From Lachnospira sp. (GTDB lineage: Bacteria; Bacillota; Clostridia; Lachnospirales; Lachnospiraceae), in NCBI GenBank assembly GCA_017626275.1, contig JAGAJD010000278.1:1-5571 (forward strand): DNA of 5,571 nucleotides, written 5' to 3'. Position numbers and translations under genes: made by a program. The notes under the pieces were generated by a model, which was not told where the DNA came from, made no database searches, and worked only from the letters and a program-made list of their open reading frames with translations. Shown piece by piece: positions 1 through 5,571 of this stretch (within the stretch, counting starts at the first letter, position 1; the number at the start of each line of letters is the position of its first letter).

Positions 1-747
1 AACTATTTTGGTGCATTTACATGGGCATTTGACAGTATGCGCCGTGAGATTACAAAAGCACGCGCCTGTGAACGTGAGGCGGTTGAAAATAATAAGACAG
101 TAATTGCCACACTGTCTCATGATATTAAGACGCCGATTGCTTCTATACGTGCATATGCAGAAGGGTTGGAGGCGAATCTTGATGCAACTCCTGAAAAGAG
201 AGCAAAATATTTATCAGTGTTGATGCGCAAATGTGATGAAGTTTCTAAACTGACAAATGATTTGTTTTTACATTCAATAGCGGATTTGGATAAGCTTAAG
301 ATAAATCCCGAAGAAGTGGAACTGTGCGGATATATAAAAGAAATTCTGGCAGAGATTGCGGCAGAACGTGAGGACATACAGTTTTTTGAGCCGGATTTTA
401 AAGCGATTGTGTCTGCGGATAAAAACAGAATTTCACAGATTGTAGAAAATTTGGTCAATAATGCAAGAAAATATGCAAAGTCATCAATTAATGTGACGAT
501 GAAGCTTGCAGAACATAATGTGGAAATTCATTTCCGTGATTACGGGAAGGGGATTCCTGACGAAGATATGCCTTTTATTTTTGAACAGTTTTATCGGGGC
601 AGAAACTGCGGAAATGAACAGGGTTCGGGTTTGGGGCTATACATTGTAAAATATATTGCAGGGCATATGGGTGGAACGGTAACGCTGCATAATCACGATA
701 ATGGTCTTGAGGCGGTTGTTTCTCTTCCGCTAAAAGAAAGTCCTTAA
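1..747 (+). CDS. Sensor histidine kinase, 3' part (start lies left of the window)
   Basis: The frame is open from base 1 to the TAA at 745-747, giving 248 residues; the ATG at 37 is internal, because the reading continues upstream as NYFGAFTWAFDS, which resembles the second helix of a HAMP linker. Numbering from base 1, the DHp helix carries the H-box LSHDIKTPIAS with the predicted phospho-accepting His at residue 40 (bases 118-120). The ATP-binding domain follows, with N-box ENLVNNARKY (about 149-158), G1 DYGKGI (180-185), F-box FEQFYRG (194-200) and G2 GSGLGLYIV (208-216). The catalytic region is therefore complete. The sensor domain and membrane segments are missing only because of the window edge. 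Such kinases sit in the membrane, autophosphorylate on His and pass phosphate to a response regulator, usually encoded just upstream. The ABC transporter genes start 60 bases downstream, so a regulatory link to them is likely but inferred. The H-box and HAMP-like linker look like a classical kinase rather than the short BceS type. Confidence 0.93.
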   Translation, partial: NYFGAFTWAFDSMRREITKARACEREAVENNKTVIATLSHDIKTPIASIRAYAEGLEANLDATPEKRAKYLSVLMRKCDEVSKLTNDLFLHSIADLDKLKINPEEVELCGYIKEILAEIAAEREDIQFFEPDFKAIVSADKNRISQIVENLVNNARKYAKSSINVTMKLAEHNVEIHFRDYGKGIPDEDMPFIFEQFYRGRNCGNEQGSGLGLYIVKYIAGHMGGTVTLHNHDNGLEAVVSLPLKESP

Positions 748-749
748 GG

Positions 750-775
750 TTTTCTTAATAACTTTTCTGATAAAG
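750..775 (+). repeat. Tandem imperfect 13-bp direct repeat before the ABC genes, possible operator
   Basis: The 60-base gap between kinase and ATPase genes contains TTTTCTTAATAAC (750-762) followed directly by TTTTCTGATAAAG (763-775); 9 of 13 positions match, including a perfect TTTTCT. OmpR/PhoB-family regulators bind direct repeats, but usually with a period near 10-11 bp, so a period of 13 is a weak fit. A poor -10-like TATCAT lies at 782-787 with no good -35, so a promoter here is uncertain. In AT-rich DNA this repeat could be chance. Confidence 0.25.
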
Positions 776-807
776 TATGGCTATCATTTGAAGAAAGGAA
801 AAATTTT

Positions 808-1569
808 ATGAAAAACGTAATTTTATCAGCAAAAGGGCTTTGCAAAAGTTATGCACACAATGGCGGGCAGAATCATATTCTTTCCCATGTGGATATTGAA
901 ATTTATGACGGGGATTTTACTGTGGTAATGGGAGCTTCAGGTTCCGGCAAATCAACATTATTATATGCGCTCAGCGGTATGGACAGGGCAACGGCGGGGG
1001 AAGTACTTTATAACGGAGAAAATCTTGTGCAGTGTAAGGAAAAGAAGCTGGCAGCATTGAGACACGGAGATTTCGGATTTGTTTTTCAGCAAATGCATCT
1101 TGTCAGCAATTTATCGTTATTTGAAAATATTGTTGTGCCGGGATATCTGAATAAAAATAAAAATGCTTCTGAGATAAAGGCTTATGCACAGGAGCTTATG
1201 GAAAAAATGGGGATTTCCCATATAAAATCACACTTGCCTTCGCAGGTTTCAGGAGGAGAACAGCAGAGGTGTGCTATTGCGAGGGCTGTAATTAACAGTC
1301 CGAAACTGTTGTTTGCCGACGAACCGACGGGCGCTTTAAACCGCCACAATACAACGGAGGTTCTTAATCTTCTTACAGAGTTAAACAGAAGCGGGCAGAG
1401 TATTCTCATGGTAACACATGACATGAGGGCTGCTTTAAGAGCCTCAAGGATTCTTTACCTTGAAGACGGAAAAATCACAGGAACACTGGATTTGCAGCCG
1501 TATAACAAGGAAGAGGAAAAGAGCAGGGAAAAACAGGTAGATGCATGGCTGAATGCAATGGAATGGTAG
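808..1569 (+). CDS. ABC transporter ATP-binding protein, MacB/LolD-like class
   Basis: This 253-residue protein is a single complete nucleotide-binding domain that should power the permease encoded next to it. Visible motifs in order are Walker A GASGSGKST (42-50), Q-loop FQQ (Gln94), signature VSGGEQQ (147-153), Walker B LLFADE (167-172) and the switch His in VTHD (204). The sequence around DEPTGAL places it with the MacB/LolD/BceA-like ATPases that pair with FtsX-type permeases. The D-loop reads GALN where many relatives have an Asp (Asn178). The C-terminal tail after residue 228 is charged and ends in REKQ-x3-WL-x3-EW, a tail I recall from clostridial members of this group. The ATG is supported by AAAGGA at 794-799, 8 bases upstream. 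The TAG at 1567-1569 lies 8 bases before the preferred permease start, indicating co-transcription and probable translational coupling. It should act on the cytoplasmic face of the membrane. The transported substrate cannot be told from the ATPase. Confidence 0.95.
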   Translation: MKNVILSAKGLCKSYAHNGGQNHILSHVDIEIYDGDFTVVMGASGSGKSTLLYALSGMDRATAGEVLYNGENLVQCKEKKLAALRHGDFGFVFQQMHLVSNLSLFENIVVPGYLNKNKNASEIKAYAQELMEKMGISHIKSHLPSQVSGGEQQRCAIARAVINSPKLLFADEPTGALNRHNTTEVLNLLTELNRSGQSILMVTHDMRAALRASRILYLEDGKITGTLDLQPYNKEEEKSREKQVDAWLNAMEW

Positions 1570-1577
1570 GTGCGGAT

Positions 1578-3920
1578 ATGGAGATTATTACATTATTAAA
1601 GGGAAATATCCGCGGAAGGAAAGGTTCATTTATCAGCATTATGCTGCTTATGGTTATTATTGCGATGGCGCTTACGACTGTTTTGAGCGTAAGGGATAAT
1701 TGCAGTAAAAGCTATGAAAATGCGCTGGAGCAGGTGCATGCAGGAGATTTGACCGTAATTATAAAAAATGAAAATCTTACAGATGATTTGCTTGAAAAAA
1801 CAGAAAATCATTCAATGGTAAAAGAGGTAGTTCATATTCCTGTTCTTTGTAGCGATAAGACAGAGTTTGCCGGTAAAACAAACGGAAATAGAGCATTTTT
1901 AAGAAAGACAGATGATACATACAAATTAATTAATCAGGAAAAAAATACTTACGAGGAAACCATACCTGCGTTAGAGCATGGAGAAATATACATTACACAG
2001 GGGATAGTTACTAATATGGACTGTCATATCGGAGATACGTTGAAATTTTTCGTTGGAGGAGAGGAAAAAGCATTTCGTATTAAGGGGATTGTGGCAGAAC
2101 CGGTAATGGGAGCTTCAGTCATAGGCTGGAAACAGGTTTTTATTAGTGATGAGGACTTTGACAATTTGTATAATGGATTCAGCAGAAAGGTAAAATCAGA
2201 TATTAGCCCGTTTTATCAGATTGTACAGATTTATAAGGCTGATAATTGCGAGCTTTCTGATGGACAGTGGAGGCGTCAGTTGAATCTTGATACAGGAATT
2301 GTAAATAATGCGATGGGTTCTTTAACAAAATCAATGTCACGCCATTATACAAATCTGTTTCCTGAAGTCATTGTTTCCATATTAATGGTATTTATAGGTC
2401 TGCTGCTGGTAATCGTGCTTGTTGTGATGGGGCATAGCATATCAACGGGAATTGAGATGGATTATGTAAATCTTGGTATTCTCAAATCGCAGGGATTTAC
2501 ACAGGAAAAAATCAGGCTTGTTTTCGTATTGCAATATCTGCTGGCTGAATTGGCAGGGGCAGCAGTCGGAATGTTGTTATCAGTACCGTTAATAAATTCT
2601 TTGGGAAATGTATTTCTGCCGATTATGGCAGTCGTTGCACAGAAAAGTATTTCTGCAGGAAAGAGTGCAGCCGTTCTTTTGAGTATTTTTATAATTTCAG
2701 GTTTGTTTATCGTGGTTATTACGGGAAAAATCGGAAAAATATCACCGGTCAGGGCGATAACAGGAGGACGCAGAGAAATATATTTCGACAGCAGAATTAA
2801 TGTACCGGTTTATAAGAAAGGGCTTTCTTTATGGCTTGCGTTTCGTCAATTTACAGCGGGCAAAAAACGTTATGCCGGTGCAATTCTGATTGTGTCTATC
2901 TTAGTATTTTTTATGATGACCATTATGATTCTTGGGAATGTATTAAATTCAAAATCTGCGATTGAAGCAATGACAGGCATGTATATAGAGTGTGACGCTG
3001 AGTTTAAGAAAGCACCCGATGAGCAGTTGTTTCAGGCAATGGAACAAAAGATACAAGAGTATTCTCCAATTAAGAAAAAGTATTATATGACGACAGAATA
3101 TTTATCAATAAACGGAGATGAAATTTATTGTCAGATTTATAAAGAGCCTGATATTATTGTAGCTGATAAGGGAAGGGCGCCGCTTTACGATAATGAAATT
3201 GTGATTACCGAAATTGTAGCTGATGAACTGAATCTTCATATGGGAGATGAGGTTGTGGTGGCGCATAATAATAAAGAAGATGAATATATCGTATCAGGAA
3301 TATTTCAATCTGTAAATGATACGGGCATGGTCTTTGCCATGTCGCTTGAGGGTGCAGAAAAACTCGGTATTGATAAGATTTACTATGCAGGTTACAGTTT
3401 TGAACAGCCAAATCAATGCGAAGAGATTGCACGCATGCTGAATGAAGAGTTTCCTGACTATCTGGAGGCAGAAGCGGCACCGAATGGCGGAGGCTTGGAG
3501 GATACTTATGTTGTGGCAATTAATGCAATGAAATTTATTATCTACACAATCTCTGTTGTGTTTGCACTTGTGGTTGTTATGATGTTCTGTACGAAAACAT
3601 TTATGCAGGAAAAGACAGATATGGGCATTTATAAGGCACTTGGATTTACAACATTTAATTTAAGATTACAGTTTGCACTGCGTTTTCTGATTATTGCACT
3701 GGCTGGTTCGATACTCGGAGCAGCAGTCAGCATTTTGTGTTCGGGAAGGCTGTTAAGCAGTATTTTAAGATTAATTGGAGTGACAAGGTTTGTTGTCAAT
3801 TATACGGCAGACACATTTTTTATACCGGTTTCATTAATCTGCGTATGCTTTTTCTTATTTGCACTTTTGGTTTCAGGCAAGATGAAACGCGTTGCTGTAA
3901 GAGAACTCGTAACCGAATAA
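1578..3920 (+). CDS. FtsX-family ABC transporter permease with two homologous halves
   Basis: This 780-residue integral membrane protein is the partner of the ATPase just upstream. I read eight membrane segments: about 18-38, 263-287, 316-340, 363-383, 431-455, 651-672, 700-722 and 743-766. Two large extracellular domains (about 39-262 and 456-645) resemble MacB-type periplasmic core domains. The two halves repeat recognisably: GILKSQGFTQEKIRL (300-314) matches GIYKALGFTTFNLRL (684-698), and HIGD (150-153) matches HMGD (554-557), each followed by a GI about 20 residues on. This layout differs from BceB permeases, which have ten segments and one extracellular domain. The frame is open from an ATG at 1545 inside the ATPase gene. 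I prefer ATG 1578 because the protein then starts MEIITLLKGNIRGRKGSF, a typical short amphipathic lead into the first helix, with AGG at 1568-1570, 7 bases upstream. The 11 extra residues from 1545 look unlike a natural start, although that ATG also has a weak AGG before it. Likely an exporter or mechanotransmitter for a peptide, antibiotic or lipid-like substrate; the specific role is unknown. Confidence 0.93.
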   Translation: MEIITLLKGNIRGRKGSFISIMLLMVIIAMALTTVLSVRDNCSKSYENALEQVHAGDLTVIIKNENLTDDLLEKTENHSMVKEVVHIPVLCSDKTEFAGKTNGNRAFLRKTDDTYKLINQEKNTYEETIPALEHGEIYITQGIVTNMDCHIGDTLKFFVGGEEKAFRIKGIVAEPVMGASVIGWKQVFISDEDFDNLYNGFSRKVKSDISPFYQIVQIYKADNCELSDGQWRRQLNLDTGIVNNAMGSLTKSMSRHYTNLFPEVIVSILMVFIGLLLVIVLVVMGHSISTGIEMDYVNLGILKSQGFTQEKIRLVFVLQYLLAELAGAAVGMLLSVPLINSLGNVFLPIMAVVAQKSISAGKSAAVLLSIFIISGLFIVVITGKIGKISPVRAITGGRREIYFDSRINVPVYKKGLSLWLAFRQFTAGKKRYAGAILIVSILVFFMMTIMILGNVLNSKSAIEAMTGMYIECDAEFKKAPDEQLFQAMEQKIQEYSPIKKKYYMTTEYLSINGDEIYCQIYKEPDIIVADKGRAPLYDNEIVITEIVADELNLHMGDEVVVAHNNKEDEYIVSGIFQSVNDTGMVFAMSLEGAEKLGIDKIYYAGYSFEQPNQCEEIARMLNEEFPDYLEAEAAPNGGGLEDTYVVAINAMKFIIYTISVVFALVVVMMFCTKTFMQEKTDMGIYKALGFTTFNLRLQFALRFLIIALAGSILGAAVSILCSGRLLSSILRLIGVTRFVVNYTADTFFIPVSLICVCFFLFALLVSGKMKRVAVRELVTE

Positions 3921-3942
3921 AAAGAAATGGAATAAAGTCATT

Positions 3943-3960
3943 AAATCAGCCTATTGATTT
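3943..3960. promoter_or_regulatory. Dyad AAATCA-N6-TGATTT over the purC -35 element
   Basis: A perfect 6-bp inverted repeat, AAATCA (3943-3948) and TGATTT (3955-3960), has a 6-base centre and covers most of the TTGATT -35 hexamer at 3954-3959. A dyad in this place is what a repressor site would look like. The arms are AT-rich, so chance is a real alternative, and it does not match a regulator site I know. It is too weak in GC to act as a terminator for the permease gene. Confidence 0.3.
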
Positions 3961-3982
3961 TACGTTCCGTGTGTTATATAAT
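3954..3982 (+). promoter_or_regulatory. Sigma-A type promoter for the purC-purF operon
   Basis: TTGATT (3954-3959) serves as -35 (4 of 6 match TTGACA) and TATAAT (3977-3982) is a perfect -10; the spacer is exactly 17 bp. Transcription should begin near 3989, giving a 5' leader of about 85 nt before the purC ATG. It starts 33 bases after the permease stop codon and points at purC, so it is the obvious start of the purine operon. No purine riboswitch core is recognisable in the leader. Confidence 0.8.
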
Positions 3983-3992
3983 TTCATATTGG

Positions 3993-4030
3993 TAGAGCAT
4001 TTTTGAGAATACATAAAAGTGAACGCTCTA
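3993..4030 (+). promoter_or_regulatory. Possible hairpin in the purC mRNA leader
   Basis: TAGAGC (3993-3998) and GCTCTA (4025-4030) are exact inverse complements. A better fold pairs 3993-3997 with 4026-4030, leaves a 4-nt bulge (4022-4025), then pairs 3998-4004 with 4015-4021 including one G-U, closing a 10-nt loop. It starts within a few bases of the predicted transcript start. No U-tract follows, so it is not an intrinsic terminator; it might stabilise the 5' end or take part in control. The function is inference, and the fold has not been computed. Confidence 0.35.
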
Positions 4031-4074
4031 AGTGTTTAAATACAATTAAGATTAGAAAAGGATAGGTGCTAAGA

Positions 4075-4782
4075 ATGGAAAAGTTGGAATTACTTTACGA
4101 AGGAAAAGCAAAAAAGGTTTATACAACAGAAGATCCTGATGTATTAATAGTTGATTACAAGGACGATGCAACTGCATTTAATGGTTTAAAGAAAGGTACA
4201 ATCGTTGGTAAAGGTGCAATCAACAATCGTATGACTAATTTCCTTTTCAAGAAGATGGAAGAAAAAGGAATTCCTACACATTTAGTTGAAGAATTAAGCG
4301 ACAGAGAAACAGCAGTAAAGAAGGTTGAGATTGTTCCGTTGGAAGTAATCATAAGAAATGTTGCTGCCGGAAGTTTTTCTAAGAAGCTCGCAGTTGAAGA
4401 AGGAACTAAGCTTAAGTGCCCTACATTGGAGTTCAGCTATAAGAATGATGACCTCGGTGATCCTTTTATTAATTCATATTATGCATTGGGACTTGGTCTT
4501 GCTACACAGGAAGAAATCGATAAGATTACTGAGTATGCATTTAAGGTAAATGATGTTCTTATTGATTACTTTAAGGGAATCGGAATCGAATTAATTGATT
4601 TTAAGATTGAGTTTGGACGTTTCAAGGGACAGATTATCTTAGCAGATGAGATTTCTCCTGATACATGCCGTCTCTGGGATATTAATACAAGAGAGAAGCT
4701 TGACAAAGACAGATTCAGAAGAGATCTTGGTAATGTGGAAGACGCATATCAGGAAGTATATAAGAGATTGGGAATTCAGTAA
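4075..4782 (+). CDS. purC: Phosphoribosylaminoimidazole-succinocarboxamide synthase (SAICAR synthetase)
   Basis: PurC joins aspartate to CAIR using ATP to make SAICAR in de novo IMP synthesis, in the cytoplasm. The 235-residue product has the usual length for a bacterial stand-alone enzyme. Clear family landmarks are YEGKAKKVY near the N-terminus (8-16, nucleotide-binding region), the signature [12 protein letters not shown] (90-101), FKIEFGRF (176-183) and [12 protein letters not shown] (191-202). The frame extends upstream to a GTG at 4066, but ATG 4075 is the better start: it gives [16 protein letters not shown], as expected for the family, and AGGTG at 4064-4068 sits 6 bases before it, whereas the GTG lies inside that ribosome binding site. 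The gene follows its own strong promoter, and purF comes 86 bases after its stop codon, so the two probably share a transcript. No truncation or missing motif was seen. Codon use leans more to AT and translation-preferred codons than in the transporter genes, fitting a well expressed housekeeping gene. Confidence 0.98.
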   Translation: MEKLELLYEGKAKKVYTTEDPDVLIVDYKDDATAFNGLKKGTIVGKGAINNRMTNFLFKKMEEKGIPTHLVEELSDRETAVKKVEIVPLEVIIRNVAAGSFSKKLAVEEGTKLKCPTLEFSYKNDDLGDPFINSYYALGLGLATQEEIDKITEYAFKVNDVLIDYFKGIGIELIDFKIEFGRFKGQIILADEISPDTCRLWDINTREKLDKDRFRRDLGNVEDAYQEVYKRLGIQ

Positions 4783-4798
4783 GAAACGATAAAATTAA

Positions 4799-4832
4799 AA
4801 TAAGCGGGTGTTTTTTGAGGCATCCGCTTATT
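4799..4832 (+). terminator. purC-purF intercistronic hairpin, weak or partial terminator
   Basis: AATAAGCGGGTG (4799-4810) pairs with CATCCGCTTATT (4821-4832) along 12 bp with a single G-U, closing a 10-nt loop TTTTTTGAGG. The stem is clear, but the following bases (GTAACTTTCTTGG) are not a proper U-tract, so full termination toward purF is doubtful. The opposite strand has a T-rich tail after the stem (complement of 4791-4798), but no minus-strand gene ends here. It could be a partial terminator that sets the purC to purF ratio, or an mRNA-stabilising or processing element. No separate promoter is visible before purF. Confidence 0.6.
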
Positions 4833-4868
4833 GTAACTTTCTTGGAAAAATTTCATGTGGAGGAAAGA

Positions 4869-5571
4869 ATGAATAACTATCCTAACAATATAGATATAAA
4901 TACAGAAGATGAACTGCATGATGAGTGCGGCGTTTTTGGCGTTTATGATTTTGATGGTAATGTTGTGGCTTCTACAATTTACTACGGATTGTGTGCGTTA
5001 CAGCACAGAGGACAGGAAAGCTGCGGTATTGCTGTAAGTGATACGGACGGTCCGAAGGGAAAGGTGCTTTCCTACAAGGACATGGGACTTGTAAATGAGG
5101 TATTTAATCCTGATAACCTTGAAAAGTTAAAGGGAAATATCGGTGTTGGTCACGTAAGATATTCTACGGCAGGAAGCAGTGTAAGAGAAAATGCACAGCC
5201 TCTTGTCTTGAATTATGTAAAGGGAACTTTGGGATTGGCACATAACGGAAATCTTCTCAATGCGCTTGAGTTGAGAGAGGAATTGTCATATACAGGTGCT
5301 ATTTTCCAGACTACGATTGATTCAGAGGTAATCGCATATCTTATTGCAAGACAGAGACTTCATGTAGGAACGGTAGAAGAGGCTGTCAGGGGTGCGATGC
5401 AGAAGATAAAGGGTGCATATTCTCTTATTGTAATGAGTCCGAGAAAATTAATCGGAGCTAGAGACCCGTTTGGCTTTAAGCCGCTTTGTATCGGAAAGAG
5501 AGATAATGCATATTTTCTTGCGTCCGAGACATGTGCGCTTGATACTGTCGGTGCAGAATTTGTCCGTGATG
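4869..5571 (+). CDS. purF: Amidophosphoribosyltransferase, N-terminal part (runs off the right edge)
   Basis: PurF makes phosphoribosylamine from PRPP and glutamine, the first committed step of purine synthesis. The window holds 234 codons plus one base, without a stop. This covers the N-terminal class II glutaminase domain: the predicted nucleophile is Cys20 in DECGVFGVY (bases 4926-4928), preceded by a 19-residue leader that should be cleaved to free the Cys amino group. Next come ALQHRGQES (43-51), GHVRYSTAG (94-102), HNGNL (125-129), TTIDSEV (148-154) and RDPFGFKPL (198-206), all typical of PurF. The phosphoribosyltransferase domain, and any Cys ligands for the iron-sulfur cluster of Bacillus-type enzymes, lie beyond the edge. 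The start ATG has a strong GGAGG at 4859-4863, 5 bases upstream. The leader peptide plus the ALQHRGQES context separates it from asparagine synthetase and GlmS, which share the glutaminase fold. It probably depends on read-through from the purC promoter. Confidence 0.97.
   Translation, partial: MNNYPNNIDINTEDELHDECGVFGVYDFDGNVVASTIYYGLCALQHRGQESCGIAVSDTDGPKGKVLSYKDMGLVNEVFNPDNLEKLKGNIGVGHVRYSTAGSSVRENAQPLVLNYVKGTLGLAHNGNLLNALELREELSYTGAIFQTTIDSEVIAYLIARQRLHVGTVEEAVRGAMQKIKGAYSLIVMSPRKLIGARDPFGFKPLCIGKRDNAYFLASETCALDTVGAEFVRD

Noticed and set aside
117..458. 113-codon open frame on the - strand
   Set aside because: It is antisense to the conserved kinase core, and its composition follows from the kinase codons.
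734..756. Imperfect palindrome around CCTTAAGG at the kinase stop codon, followed by a T-rich run
   Set aside because: The inner stem leaves almost no loop and the outer arms need an internal bulge; it is too weak to call a terminator, and the same transcript probably continues.
3205..3519. 104-codon open frame on the - strand
   Set aside because: It is antisense to the second extracellular domain of the permease, and the product is His/Pro/Gln-rich shadow sequence without a family.
3958..3972. PurR-type box (CCGAAC-like) on the minus strand inside the purC promoter spacer
   Set aside because: The best match reads CGGAACGT, lacks the CCGAAC core and has no second box at the usual spacing.
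3737..4006. 89-codon open frame on the + strand
   Set aside because: It overlaps the permease 3' end in another frame for most of its length, then runs through the purC promoter; it has no recognisable protein features.
3975..4045. Purine riboswitch upstream of purC
   Set aside because: The region has ATATAAT and GGTAGAG stretches that recall the aptamer edges, but the conserved three-way junction and loop sequences are absent.
1..5571. Mobile elements, CRISPR arrays, tRNA or rRNA genes
   Set aside because: No transposase or integrase motifs, no regularly spaced repeats and no cloverleaf or rRNA-like sequences were seen on either strand.

Overview
The window looks like chromosomal DNA from a low-GC Gram-positive anaerobe, most likely a clostridial species of the Lachnospiraceae type. 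I infer this from the AT-rich codon use, the AGGAGG-like ribosome binding sites, a near-consensus sigma-A promoter and the character of the proteins. No species can be named from the sequence alone. All five genes are on the + strand, and no gene-free stretch exceeds about 160 bases.

The left part (1-3920) is a sensing and transport cassette. It holds the 3' part of a HAMP-type sensor histidine kinase whose start lies outside the window, an ABC ATPase of the MacB/LolD-like class, and a 780-residue permease with two FtsX-type halves. The ATPase and permease are 8 bases apart and should form one transporter, probably an extruder or mechanotransmission type. The kinase probably senses the stimulus and, with a response regulator expected just upstream, controls the transporter genes. 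The substrate is unknown.

The right part (about 3921-5571) begins a de novo purine synthesis operon: purC (SAICAR synthetase) and the first 234 codons of purF (amidophosphoribosyltransferase), which runs off the right edge. A strong promoter (TTGATT, 17 bp, TATAAT) lies before purC. A dyad overlaps its -35 element, and the leader of about 85 nt can fold. A 12-bp hairpin without a good U-tract separates purC from purF.

Overall the gene content is ordinary. No mobile element, CRISPR array, tRNA or rRNA was seen. The points most worth a second look are the regulatory structures around purC/purF and the unassigned role of the kinase-linked transporter. I did not find a convincing new system.
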